Origin: Nematostella vectensis
Taxonomy: Eukaryota > Cnidaria > Anthozoa > Actiniaria > Edwardsiidae
Direction of reading: 5' to 3'
Assembly: GCF_932526225.1 (NCBI RefSeq)
Contig: NC_064036.1
Span: 13,447,181-13,511,180, forward strand
Length of the DNA: 64,000 nt
Position numbers and translations under genes: made by a program. Positions 33,780 through 46,000 of the stretch are shown piece by piece. Each line of letters opens with the position of its first letter. Within the stretch, counting starts at the first letter, position 1. The notes below the pieces were generated by a model that saw nothing but the letters and a program-made list of their open reading frames with translations, did not search any database and was not told the DNA's origin.

Positions 33780-34889
33780 CAGCAATATCTAAGAACCCCT
33801 CTCCTATCTCCTTTTCCTGCGACAGTAATATTTCCTAATTGCGGCATTTCCTTACGTGAATCTATTCAAATTTTAAATCATTCTTTTCATAAATTCTGTG
33901 GTTTTTGCTTAATTCGAGAAGACCCGATTGTCTGAGGAAAATAGGGTTATTCTATGATATTTATTTTTGTAACGTTTTCAAAAGAGAGCACCTGTCTGAA
34001 GGCAATCTTCGTAAATCATGTTTTAGATTGCGTTGAGGTTAAAAAAAACCCATTTTAAACATTACAAAGTTAATCCAAATAAAGTGATAAGTTTATCTGA
34101 TGATCTCCGAAAAAAGCTAAAAGTGCGTTCTATTGACAAAGCATGTCTTTTTAAGATAAATTCTTATGAAAACCCGCCTAGAATCCACACAAAACCCAAA
34201 CATAATCGGAACATTTTTTCTCACTCGTTGATCTTGTATCTACAAACCGTCCGGATATAAGAAATTTTAAAAAGGGGAACTAAAATCGAAAGAGCTGTCA
34301 CATCTTATGGTTTTGGTCCGCCAAATTCGAAATACAGCGTGCTCTTTTATAAATTCCCATTCAGACAAAGCTGGTCAAAGTTTTGTAACCGCAATCGCTC
34401 GTAGGGAAACGAAAATTTAACAGTGTAGTTTACTTTGAGAAAGTGTTATTCTAGACGTCTGTCCATCTAGAAAATATATCAAACTACGCAACAAGCCTTG
34501 GCAAAAATAGAAAGCAAAGATAAGGTCATTGGTGGCCGTGACTATAACACTCAAGTAAGTTTTATTTTGTTTAGCTTGGTTTGAAAACGAAGCTAATTAC
34601 ATGGACCCTTAAAAACCTTTCATTAAAAATAAAATACAAGGATGTTGGATCTGCTTTCTAAAAGAAACGAAATTACATTTCCTTCAGAATTCCCATGGAG
34701 TTTACCATGGGTGGTATCGTATATTTAGGTACTGTTTTTCCTTTTTTGAATAAAGGGCTCCTTCACTGTGCGACCATCTTAACGTTTTTCTAATGACCAA
34801 AGAATGAACACATGCAGATGTAGAATAAATGGTTATGCCCTTTCAAATGATTTTTTTTATCGATGCGAATAGTAGCGCATTATTCTTAC

Positions 34890-34892
34890 CAT
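34890..34892 (-). CDS. CALM: Candidate first coding exon of calmodulin (ATG only)
   Basis: Calmodulin exon 2 begins in phase 0 with Ala, so the exon before it must end in ATG. On the minus strand ATG|GTAAGA at this position has the best donor in the interval. Weaker options (ATG|GTAAAA) occur near 33069 and 33236. Transcript evidence would decide. Confidence 0.3.
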
Positions 34893-36221
34893 TATTATTG
34901 TGTTGACGAGGAAGTTGTCTTTCGTCCAGAAAGCAGATCAAAGTTGTGGTATGCAACACCGATGAACGTAAATTTGACCCAGAGAACCCAACAATAACAC
35001 AATTCACAAATTGCTTCTGATTGGACAAATCTACAAGCTACAAAATGAATTATCGATGGAAATTGAATTAAAGATCACAGAGTTTTGTTAATAAAAAGAG
35101 AATGATTTAGGAATCCCATCTAGGTGGAATTTCTGATAAGCAATTTTGCGATTGAGAATTGAATTAACTGAGAGGCACTTTGTAAAGATTGTGTCAGCCT
35201 CAAAAAGAAAATTACTTTAAAGAAACTAATTTTCCTTCACGCTCGTAAATAATTGAGACTAATTGAAATCAATAATTAAACTAAGGAAGCTAGAAAGTTG
35301 GAGCTTTCGAAAAAACGTGCTTCCTTTGGGTTTGGAATACATATGCTATTAGGAAAACGTTTGGTTTTAACTGCAAAGGAGATATTAATAATAATTTTGG
35401 ACACGAAATTGGTTCATATAACTAGAATGCTTTGCCTTCTTTCTATCGAAAATCAGCGAATTTCCACACACAAAGCATTGATAAAGGCAACTATATTGTT
35501 CGAGAACGTTTATGTTTTAGTGTTTTGGTTGGGTTTGCAGACGAATGTTTATTTTATCATTTGCACTGGAAGGGAAAAAGGTATTGGTGATAGGTTAAAC
35601 AACGGTGGTTTAAACCAACGCACTTTGTAATAGAGATGTCTCGTCAAATCACAGTTACGGAAAAAAAAAACACTTTGGATCAAGATGCCCTATGGGAGAC
35701 TGGGGCGAGCACGCGTGAATGATGGTAGAAACAAGAAAAGCGTCCCGGTGGCCCATTCAGGATTCTCTAAACGTTTGCGCGTTTCTTTTTCCATATGAAT
35801 TCGATATTCTGTTTTCTGTCCAGAGCTTTGAGCATCATCATCTCCATCAATGTATGCTAAATATGTGGTGCTGTTGTGGACATATCTCCGCATGATTTAT
35901 TCATATGAATCTCATGATCTCATGTATCTGAATGTGATAAGTCTGCTTGATTACATAGGCATGTTGCTTTGAAGTTTTCATATTCCCTACAGGCCTGTTT
36001 TCTCCAGGGTATTTCGGTCGCGTTGCACTCCCGGCATTTTATCTCTTTAGAGATAAACTTTTCTAACACTTTTTGTGTTATAAGGGTGGTTTTTCAAGCC
36101 TCCCACCGACCCGCCCTTTTCCTACCAGCGTCTCCCGTCTCCCCCCCCCCCCCCCCCCACACACACAAGCCGATCACTGTGTGTGACACACACGCAAGCA
36201 CCCTAGCCTCTCCTCCCGACC
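34893..36221. other. No recognisable gene
   Basis: Short frames only (for example 35298-35630 plus, 35690-35893 minus), without recognised motifs. Confidence 0.35.
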
Positions 36222-37260
36222 TATGGCCCTACACTATGGTACAAGGAGGGGGGGACCTATGGCCCTACACTATGGTACAAGGAGCATATCAAACATATTC
36301 CCCACGGATAGTGTCCTTCGTATGCATTGCCTTATATGGGCATTGATGCCCATATTTAGAAGAGCTAATGTTTTCCCGCTCCCTGATCTCCAGAAAACAT
36401 GGTGAAAAATGCTGATTCCTTTCAATTTGAGACTCGAGGCAAAAATGTGTCAAAAAAACTTTATCGCTTGGTCAAATCTTTATCACACAAGTCTTGAAAA
36501 GCCCTTAGACCCAGGCCTCCAAGAGATTGGCCGAGCGAGATTTAAGGTCACCCAAATATTGATATGGGGGGGACATATGGCCCTACACTATGGTACAAGG
36601 AGGGGGGGGGACCTATGGCCCTACACTATGGTACAAGGAGGGGGGGACCTATGGCCCTACACTATGGTACAAGGAGGGGGGGGACCTATGGCCCTACACT
36701 ATGGTACAAGGAGGGGGGTACCTATGGCCCTACACTATGGTACAAGGAGGGGGGGTACCTATGGCCCTACACTATGGTACAAGGAGGGGGGTACCTATGG
36801 TCCTACACTATGGTACAAGGAGGGGGGGACCTATGGCCCTACACTATGGTACAAGGAGGGGGGGACCTATGGCCCTACACTATGGTACAAGGAGGGGGGG
36901 ACCTATGGCCCTACACTATGGTACAAGGAGGGGGGTACCTATGGCCCTACACTATGGTACAAGGAGGGGGGGACCTATGGCCCTACACTATGGTACAAGG
37001 AGGGGGGGGACCTATGGCCCTACACTATGGTACAAGGAAGGGGGACCTATGGCCCTACACTATGGTACAAGGAGGGGGGGGGGTACCTATGGCCCTACAC
37101 TATGGTACAAGGAGGGGGGACCTATTCCCTACACTATGGTACAAGAAGGGGGGGACCTATGGCCCTACACTATGGTACAAGGAGGGGGGGGTACCTATGG
37201 CCCTACACTATGGTACAAGGAGGGGGGACCTATGGCCCTACACTATGGTACAAGGAGGGG
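36222..37260. repeat. 35-38-bp minisatellite with G-run
   Basis: Unit: ACCTATGGCCCTACACTATG followed by GTACAAGGAGG and a G run of 5-9. Two copies lie at 36222-36287 and about 19 more at 36575-37260. Variation in the G run shifts frame between copies, yet all three plus frames stay open for 240-300 codons because the unit has no stop in any frame. These translations are not genes. Confidence 0.97.
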
Positions 37261-37950
37261 GGGGGGTGCAAGAGGTTTGCTCCGTGTGATGCGTGGAAAC
37301 AGAAAAACTGAGGCCGTGATTAGTGAATCGTATTCTTCGTGAACCGTGAAATAGCGAATTTCTTGCGTGAATCGTGATTTCCAATCTGATGGACCTGAGT
37401 ACCTCGACTTCGGTTTCTGTTGTGTTTTTGACATTTTCGTGGCCATAAAAAAAAACAAATTTACTCAATGATTTGCAAACTTGCGAAAAATTAGTCTGTG
37501 TCCGTGATGAGCCCCCCCCCCTCCCCTCCCCAAGCCTACTCGCTCACCCCACTGCGGCGAGGTAGGGAATGGTGACCAGCCGCGCTATGTTTTTATTGTG
37601 ACAATCACGTTAATCATTAGCTAATGTGATGGTGTCACTAGAGAAACATTGCAACAACATCCCCTTCTTTCAAATCTAAATGCTCTTGGCAATACCAGCA
37701 CTGGTATTTGTACAAAATAATATTAAGATTGGTTAAGACACGCATCTGTGATTTATACACAATAGATTTGCTTTCTTAGCCGAGTTAATGCCATGCAAAT
37801 GAATTTCGATTATTACTGTGCAGCACCGTAAATAAGTAAGTTGGTTATTTTTACTCTCCCTCGGCTGTATCCAGTGCTTGCAACCGATCAGAGGCTGACA
37901 ACGGGCGCACAAAATTTGCAGAATTGAAATTACACTAATTCAGCTTCAAA
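37261..37950. other. Intergenic, includes promoter region of the calmodulin-like gene
   Basis: No exon seen. Sequence just before the ATG at 37951 is the presumed 5' UTR. Confidence 0.35.
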
Positions 37951-40900
37951 ATGGTGAGTATAAGTTCACTGGGCTTACAGTATAGCAATATATCTATTAT
38001 TCTGTGGAGGTTTTACGTTTACACTCCCTATCTCCATTCGTATGACTTTGACATTTACTCTATGGCATGGATTGTATTCAACCATTTATAAGTCCCTTTA
38101 GAATGTACTAACAAATAAAAAATAACGATTTTTATATAAGGTAACATCAGCCGCTTTTTCTCGATTTTATCACCCGAATCATGCATTAAATTCTCTAGAA
38201 AACTAGAATATTCCTAACTTCGCGTCGCTTGTTCGCTTCGAATCGCTCTAATGAATTTAGCGTCGTCAAACTATATTTTTGTTCTAAAACTTGTGTACGG
38301 GGAAAGGTAAAGTCCTGGCAATTTCCGGTGCTCATTTTACTTGTATATATTTTATCGCACCGACATTAATGTAACGAGCATGCAGAGTGATACGCGCTAT
38401 TCGTGTTTTGATCTGGCATAATAATTATTCAAAGAACACTGTGCTCTATACTGAATAATTTATAATTATACCCAAAGACGCCGCCCCGAATAGAAGCCAC
38501 CCTAAAATAAACGCCGCTTTACAGTTTAAAAATAATAGTCGGATTTAAGTCCCTGAAACTCGAATAAACTAACGCAGCTGGAACACGGAAAATTAGAAAT
38601 CGGCCGCGCTGCAAGTAAATACGTCACGCCATTTCAACTGGTGATATTTCAGCATAACATCTTATGGAAAATTTTTAATTGTTTCAAAAATCTTATAGAT
38701 GAAAAATATGAAAACAGAAGAGAATAAAAAAAGGTTTTCATGGTTTCCTGTGTAATACAAAAAGTCCCAACCCCCCAAACACAAGTGTCTGAGGAAGAGA
38801 TGTTCAGTTTAGGATAGTGGATATATCGGTTTTAGGAATACAAGGGAGGGCTCAGGGAAGAGTGGGGGGGGGGGGGGGGGAGGGGAGGGGCGTGACGGAG
38901 GAGATTTGAAGGACAAAGGAACCAGCCTCTGCTGCCTTTTTTTGCTACTTTAACTGTTAGCAAAAAAATAAAATAAAATAAAAATGTAAAAATGGCAAAG
39001 ATCTAGGGGCCTTGACAGAGTTTTTTAAAAAATCATCGCAGCGTTTTTACTGTCCGTTGGCCCCTATCCCCACCTCCTTTTCTCCCTCCCTTCCTTATTC
39101 TTGGCGCGGTGCTTAATTAGAAGTTTACGATTTTAGACAGGGCTGTAGCGGGAAGTGTGGCTAAGAGTTTTGAAAGCTAGATATTTCAGTCAGCCAAGCA
39201 GTGTTTTTTCTGTTCTTTTTAATTGGTTTCTTCCCCCCCCCCCCCCCCCCCCCCCAACCTTAATATTCATGACTGTGTTACGGCATTGGTATACAGGATC
39301 TATATAAAATCATTCGCATTTTTTGGCGTGCATGGAACTGCTTAGCTACATATAACCATCGTTCAGTGTCTAGCTATCGGGAAAACCTCGCATCTCGAGA
39401 CATGGAAGCCGATGAAGTTGAACTAAGCTGAAAACAATCCTCGAAGAAAGGAAATATGCGAAAGGTGTTATGATTGCATTCATGATATGTAATGGGCACA
39501 TATTTTAATAGAAAAAAAGTTTGTAATGAAGAAAAAGCGAGGCTCAAAGATGTAAAAGAAGGCGATAATAATTCATAGATTTATTAACCAGTAAATAACA
39601 AATCATAAATTTATAAATCAGAGATTTATTAGAGATAATCCATTCTTTTCCTAAAATCCGATTCCTTTTTCGACAGGTGGAAAAACTATCCAAAGCACAA
39701 ATCGCAGGTAAGCTTGTTATCATAATTGTTATTATTATTATTGTCTGATTATAAGTAGGAAGTTAGTAAGTGAACCTTAGTACCATGGTTAAAATATCAA
39801 TACTAAAACTGTTTTACGTATTTACTGGTAGCTGGGACGCGGTTTACCTTCAAGGTTGTGGAGATTATGTATCTTACGTAAGACGGGGAAAATCTGGAAG
39901 TGTAGCACAATATTTCTAACAAGCATGCTGGTAGTTTTGTACCCATTGCAACTGAATGCATAGTTAACTGTCCCTAGATTAAAAAAAAAGGCACATCGGC
40001 TTATTTTAACCTTAAAGCAGGGATGAATTTTTTTAACGATAAAACTTGAAAGTTTTAAAAATATCCAATTACCTAAGAAAAACGGTGATATGTCTGCGCT
40101 GCAGTTATTTGGATGTACTAAGCCTCAGGGTTTTTATTTAATCATCATCCAATTTCTGCCGATTTCATCTACTGCGTGTCTACCAGAATTCCATGATTAT
40201 TTATTAGGAATTGATGTTAAACCCAAATTCCGCTTTGTTCGCCACGTCGGATGGTTCATAACCTGCTTAGCGAGCCCGTTCTCCCCTCCCTTTTAAGACG
40301 CTAAGCGAGATGGTTTCTTGATCTTTTAGACTTTCCCAAAGTCCAAGTCTTTTAGACTTTCCCAAAGTTGTTCGGCTTTTTGTACATTTGTTTTTGCTGT
40401 GCGATTCCTCTCGGTGCGCCCGATTTTGTTTGCATCGCTTACTGAAGAAAAAGCTCTTTGGGGAAAATCAAATTTGGCGACTTGGGGCAAGTCTCCGAGA
40501 AGGATAAGACTCCCAAGCCTGTGCGAGTATTGAGTATCAAGACTGATCTATCAAATCACCTGTCATTTTTTTCCTCCGGTTTTTAGAGTACAAGGAGGCG
40601 TTCAACATGTTTGACAATGACAGGAACGGCACCATCTGCTCGCACGAGCTCGGCTCAGTCATGCGTGCACTGGGGCAGAACCCAACCGAGGACATGATCA
40701 GAGATATGATTGCATCCGCGGATAAGGACGGTGAGTTGACCGTGCGCTACTGTTATTCGTATAATACCTCGTCCTTTTATCGGCTAGACTAAGCGCCCGA
40801 TTGTCCAACCGTACCGTAGTCTCCCTCGACTCGTCACGCTAGGCGGCGCTTGAGCCCAGTTACTTACGCAGGATATAAGTTGAGCCTAATTACTGGAGCT

Positions 40901-41903
40901 CAAACGCTGCCTAGCGTGACGAGTCTAGAACGGTAGCGAGGTAAACTAACCATCCCGGATTTTTCGTCGGAATTCTCCCGACGCGAGAGAATGGAAAATA
41001 AGAGGATTTACGAATGGTACCCATTCGTCCTCTTCTACAATTCTAAACATATTTGCTCCGCATTCGAATACGCTGTAAGGCGCGTTCCAAAAAATTGGCT
41101 GAGGGGGGTGCGCAGTCATATGGAAAAAGCATAGTGTTTGAAGATTCCCTAATAAGAAATGACCCACTTTTTGGCCGCCAAGGGAGTGGGGGTGGGGGGG
41201 TGCGCACCCCCCAGTGGGCGCGCCTGCGCTGTTATGTGAGTGAACCTTGTGCTATATGTGCCCCTGTCATTTCTCATTTTTAGCTAGTGGTAACATCGAC
41301 CTTCAGGAGTTCCTCAGCATGATGTGCACCGTGCAGAGTGGGAAGACGCAGGAGATCCGCATGGCCTTCAAAAGCATGGATAAGGATGGCGACGGATTCA
41401 TCACCTTCGGCGACTTGAAAAAGACGATGCAAGAGTGTGACGAGCACCTGTCAGATGACGACCTCAAGCGCATGATCATTGATGCAGACTTGGACGAAGA
41501 TGGTCGAGTAAGCTACACTGGTGAGTGGCAGATCAATCTTTATCTATGCAAAAGTGTGACTACATAACTTTATATTATATTAACATTTATATGATGAGAG
41601 TGTACATGGTAGGCGTTTGGGGTTGCAAGGAACGGCCAAAGCAGGGGTTTTGCCACAGGCTAGTCTCTCCTTTTACCACCCAAGAGGGTCGGCATCACCT
41701 CATGTTCAGGGCAAAGGTAGTCTTCCTCGCAGCCGTCACGCTAGGCGGCGCTTGAAGCGAGGTAGACTAGAGCAAAGGCGATTGAAGTTACCATTTACTA
41801 ATAGTGGCTTGAGAAGAAAGAAACAGTACCACTTCCTTTATTTCTAATGCTGCATTTTTTGTTTGTTCCAGAGTTCGTGCAGTTCTTCAAAGATCGAGAG
41901 TAA
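37951..41903 (+). CDS. Divergent calmodulin-like EF-hand protein
   Basis: Exons 37951-37953 (ATG only, donor GTGAGT), 39677-39707, 40587-40730, 41284-41520 and 41872-41903 (stop TAA) give 148 residues. Exon phases and the 144-nt third exon equal those of the calmodulin gene, which is divergently oriented to the left. EF loops: [36 protein letters not shown] (Asp instead of Glu at position 12) and [12 protein letters not shown]. All four could bind calcium, the third more weakly. The N-terminus [17 protein letters not shown] and C-terminus [13 protein letters not shown] differ clearly from calmodulin, so I infer a specialised target range. An ATG-only first exon far upstream is an old calmodulin trait. 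The identity of exon 1 is an inference from phase and donor. Confidence 0.88.
40817..40949. mobile_element. Foldback element (CGTCACGCTAGGC) in intron
   Basis: GACTCGTCACGCTAGGCGGC on the left is inverted as GCCTAGCGTGACGAGTC on the right. A shorter hairpin with the same core (GTCACGCTAGGCGGCGCTTG) lies at 41718-41771 in the next intron of the same gene. Confidence 0.6.
41718..41771. repeat. Short hairpin related to 40817-40949
   Basis: TAGTCTTCCTCGC and GCGAGGTAGACTA pair around the shared core GTCACGCTAGGCGGCGCTTG. Probably a deleted copy of the element in the previous intron. Confidence 0.5.
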
Positions 41904-42092
41904 TAGCAGAGGGACTGAAGCTATCAATTTACTCCACAATTTCTCATATATAATTCAAGTTGTAGATAAATGTAATATCTCACAAGCATTCTTCTGTATT
42001 TTGTGGATGCAAAATCGTGAGATCATAGCTTTCTCACTGGAACCAGCCTTACACATCGAATAGTTTTGTAGAGTGCAATTTTGCTCGAAGAA

Positions 42093-42098
42093 AATAAA
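42093..42098 (+). terminator. Polyadenylation signal AATAAA
   Basis: Plus-strand AATAAA about 190 nt after the stop of the calmodulin-like gene. Confidence 0.6.
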
Positions 42099-42629
42099 AC
42101 ACTCATAATCGGGTGAAATAAACTGAGGAAAAATGGCGCGTGCCCCTTATGCGATAGGCAAATCCAGGTGTAGCAGCAGGCTAACTCTCCCCTCCCCCTC
42201 TCCCTTTTTAATTGCTCCATTTTTCCCCGTTATTGAACACTTCTGTAGCAGCTTGAAACCAAAAAACCTCGTTACCATGCCAACCGTTAATCGAAAAAAA
42301 CCTAAAAGATTGTAATTTTTTTATATTTTGGTCCTATATTCTGTCTCGAGTACTAAGTCAAGTTAAATAATCAGTTACAGAAAAGCGTTATTTTTTACCT
42401 CGGATATTTTGGAGGGAGGGGGGTGTTTAAATGTTTCTCTCTTTTAAAAACTTGTTGACAAAAAGGCCTAAGTTTGTGGTTTTCTATCCTTGGTCAACTC
42501 TCTTATTTACGAGAGCCTCGCTTCCAAATATGATGCATGGGATATGTCGTCCTTCGCGAAATTGCTTTTCGGAAGTCCTTTGTTTCAAGGTCATCAAAGC
42601 CGCGGAAAGGAACTCGAGCCAACAAATAC

Positions 42630-42786
42630 AAGGGCCGTAGCAGGGGTGGGGCACTGGGGGCACGCCTCTCCCAATATTTAAAAAATATATAAGGAAATGA
42701 CCAGTAGGGGCGTGGCTGTGCCCCCCGATATTTTGTCTTTGTATTGTGCCCCCCTCCCCCAAAATCAAAGGCTTGCTACGGCCCTG
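42630..42786. mobile_element. AGGGCCGTAGC TIR element
   Basis: AGGGCCGTAGCAGGGG on the left faces TTGCTACGGCCCTG on the right. It lies between the calmodulin-like and the EGF genes. Resembles the element at 16941-17271. Non-coding. Confidence 0.5.
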
Positions 42787-43022
42787 AATATACAAATATA
42801 TACAGTCGATAAGGTTAAACGCTTTGTTTTGGGAGAGTTGGGAGAATCCCCCTCCCCCCCCCCCCCCTTTGGAATGATCCGCAATTCGTACGTGACTGTC
42901 TACTGTGATCTAGAATGCGGAACCCTCGGAGAGAGGTCTTTATAAAGTGAGATACTCCTTTCAGCATTGACATTCTCCCTACAGTTCCGCAAAGAGCGAA
43001 TTATCTAGAGAGGAATACTAGC

Positions 43023-46000
43023 ATGTGCGAAATGCGTTTCATTGTAGCCTTCTTGTTACTGATGGTGATTCCCGCAGATTGTGCGGTAAGTGAGATTGAG
43101 AATGTTTTAGAATGTTGTAACAATATACAATAATAATGCAATTGGATTTCTACTGCGCAACTATCAATGTAAATTTTCCGGTTACGCAGTAATGAATGGT
43201 ACATCACCTCAATGGTAGCCATCATAATAGCTGTATATTTGCGATTTAGGTTTGCCCAGATGCATCTCTGCAAAAATGTCTGGATCTTATACCCTCTACA
43301 ACTGCCTGCGACGTAGCCAAGAGCTGGCTACATACACAAAACAGCCCTGTTACAGCGAAGATTTGTGATCAACAGAGACAATCCATGGAGGCCTCTTGCA
43401 AGAGCATCTGTCCATCAGGCAATTCTATATTCTCGGCTTTCATTTATACAGTTTAAACGATTAACTTATTTTGTTTTTGTTTAATTATAGTGTCTTGTAC
43501 AGCATGTTTCCAAAAGGTCCACAAAGCTGTGGCCGAATGCGTCGATTTCTTTGCCAAGATACAGACATCTACAAGTAGCTGCGAAGTTCTCAAGAGAAAT
43601 CTTATTCAGCATTGTACACAACCAAAAATATGCAAGGGTCAGTAAAGGAGATCAAAAAAATTTCTCCAGATAAACGTTTTCTGCTGATGAAATATCCCAC
43701 AAAAGCTACAACGGCTGTGTCGTGCCAAAGGTCAATCGTTAACCAACCCAGATACTTTTACATCACGTCTAGATCTGACCGGATTATGCTGAAAGGAAAC
43801 TCAGATACAACTTCCTGTGTAAGACTAATCGTGTTTTTTTCACTCCCTACAGCATGTAAAAACTCGTTTTGTCAAAATGGCGGCTCGTGCCACACAGGCC
43901 CCACTCCCCACGTGATTTCGTGCAAATGCCCCAAAGGGTTCACGGGAATCTATTGTTAGTTCAGTAAGTAGGCGTAAGGCCGATTTAGACAGCACGGTTT
44001 AGTCGTATGCTATCTGCCTACGACGTTTCTTAGCCCTGAATTACACACTACGACTTTCATAGCCGAGCATCGTAGCGGAGCCGTAGGTTAATTTACACTC
44101 TGCGATTCGAGTTGTAGAGATGTCGCGGGTAAGTCGCATGCAACTAAATCAATCGCACTGTCTAAACAGCCTTCTTTTGAAATATTGGACGCTCTATCTT
44201 TGCAGTCAAACGCTATCTCAATTTTAATAAATTCCCTATCAAGTTAAATAACAAGTTATTTAACGCACTCTTCTCGCCGATCCTATTGTACAACTCGGAC
44301 TCATTGGGAGCTTACGATGCGATAAATTTTCAAAAATGGGAAACAGACCCCATAGAACGCTTGCATTGCCAATTTTTCAAATACTACTTTGGCTTGAACA
44401 AACGCGCCCCGAATGTCTCTGCCCGAAATGAGGCCGGCAGATTATAGCTAAAATCAACAATATTACGTAACACCCTACTGTTTTGGCTCCATATTCAAGC
44501 ATTACCAGAAAATAGTATTGCCAAACAATGCATGAAAATTTCTAGCGAATTGACATGTTCGGGTAAATCGAGCTTCATGTCCTCAATATGTAAGATACTA
44601 GAAAGATTTGATGCCCCATATAATAAGGAGACGATTTATAACAAATTTAAACTAGGAAAATTAATCTCAAATATTACAAACGAATCTTAACGTCATCAAA
44701 TGGGTCTTATAAATCTGAACAATAAGCTAATTTTTTACTCCTCTTTCAAAAAAGACACAAAATCTAGTGAATGCTATGATAAAATACTTAAGAACACAGA
44801 CAAGCTTTAGCCAAACTCAGACTAGGGAATCTTAATCTAAACATAGAAACAGGCAGACACACAAAACCTCCGATTCCAAGAGAGAAGCGTATCTGCCAGA
44901 TTTGTAACACTTTAGAAGATGAAAAACATTTCATGCTTTTCTGCGTCTCATCCCACTCTGAACGAAAGCAATTATTTTCTGATATCCAATCCCACTACAT
45001 TTTCTTTGACAATCTAAGTACATGATGATAAAATTCTGTTCCTTTTTAATAATGTTGACCCTTTTGTGAATAAGAAAGTAGCCCACTTTATATGCAAAAC
45101 ATTTAAATCAAGACCGAATACTCTCATTTAAGCCATATTATGTTATGCAATACCATCAATGTAAATGGAATGCAAATAAATAAATGTAATGTAAATGGAT
45201 GGGTCCGATTGCAGTCTCTGCATTTTTTCGGCATTGGCGTATTGGACCGGATAAACAATATTCTTCAAATTTAGACAGCAATATCTTGCTTGACACTAAT
45301 TGCACCGTTAATACTAAAACGGCATTTAGAGTTCTACAAGTCATTAAATTACGCCAATGTTTTTATTTTTGTCTCACAAGGGAAAATTTTACATGGTTTG
45401 CGTGTTTGTATGTTTGCCAACTATTTAAACTAGAGCTCTGAGTCCACGTTCGGTCGTTCCTTTCAGGTCGTTGCGACGCCAAACATCAATGTAAGAATGG
45501 CGGCACATGCGTTGGTAAGAACACGTGCTCATGCTCACGTGATTATACTGGGCCCCAGTGCAGTCGCCGTCGCCTCGGCACAGCAATCAACCCCGCACCT
45601 AACGCTAAAGCCATCTTGGATGCTGGAGATAGCGGAGGAAGTGGTCTGTATTGGATCCAACCTCCTGGAGAACCTAGCCCTGCGTTGACATACTGTGACA
45701 TGGATTACCAAGGTGGAGGGTTTAAAAATTACACTGAACTATATTTGCTATTTTTGCTTATTGCCTTATGCTAGCATACATCATAATAGGGGGATTCCGC
45801 TAAGAGATCACGTGACCTTTTCAGTGGCAAATTCAAGCCAAAATAAAGACTTAAATGACTGCGCCCGTCACCCCAGAGAACGAAAAAAAAAAAATGAATA
45901 TCTAAATAAAAATAAACCCTTTCCGAACTTTCTGGCTTTATTCTTAAGCGCTAAATACGTTGCTTTTTGTTGCTGTTATTATGCCGCTAAAGGCCTGAGC

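Noticed and set aside
36409..37342. Gly/Tyr-rich repeat ORFs of 241-300 codons
   Set aside because: Frame-shifted readings of the 35-38-bp minisatellite.
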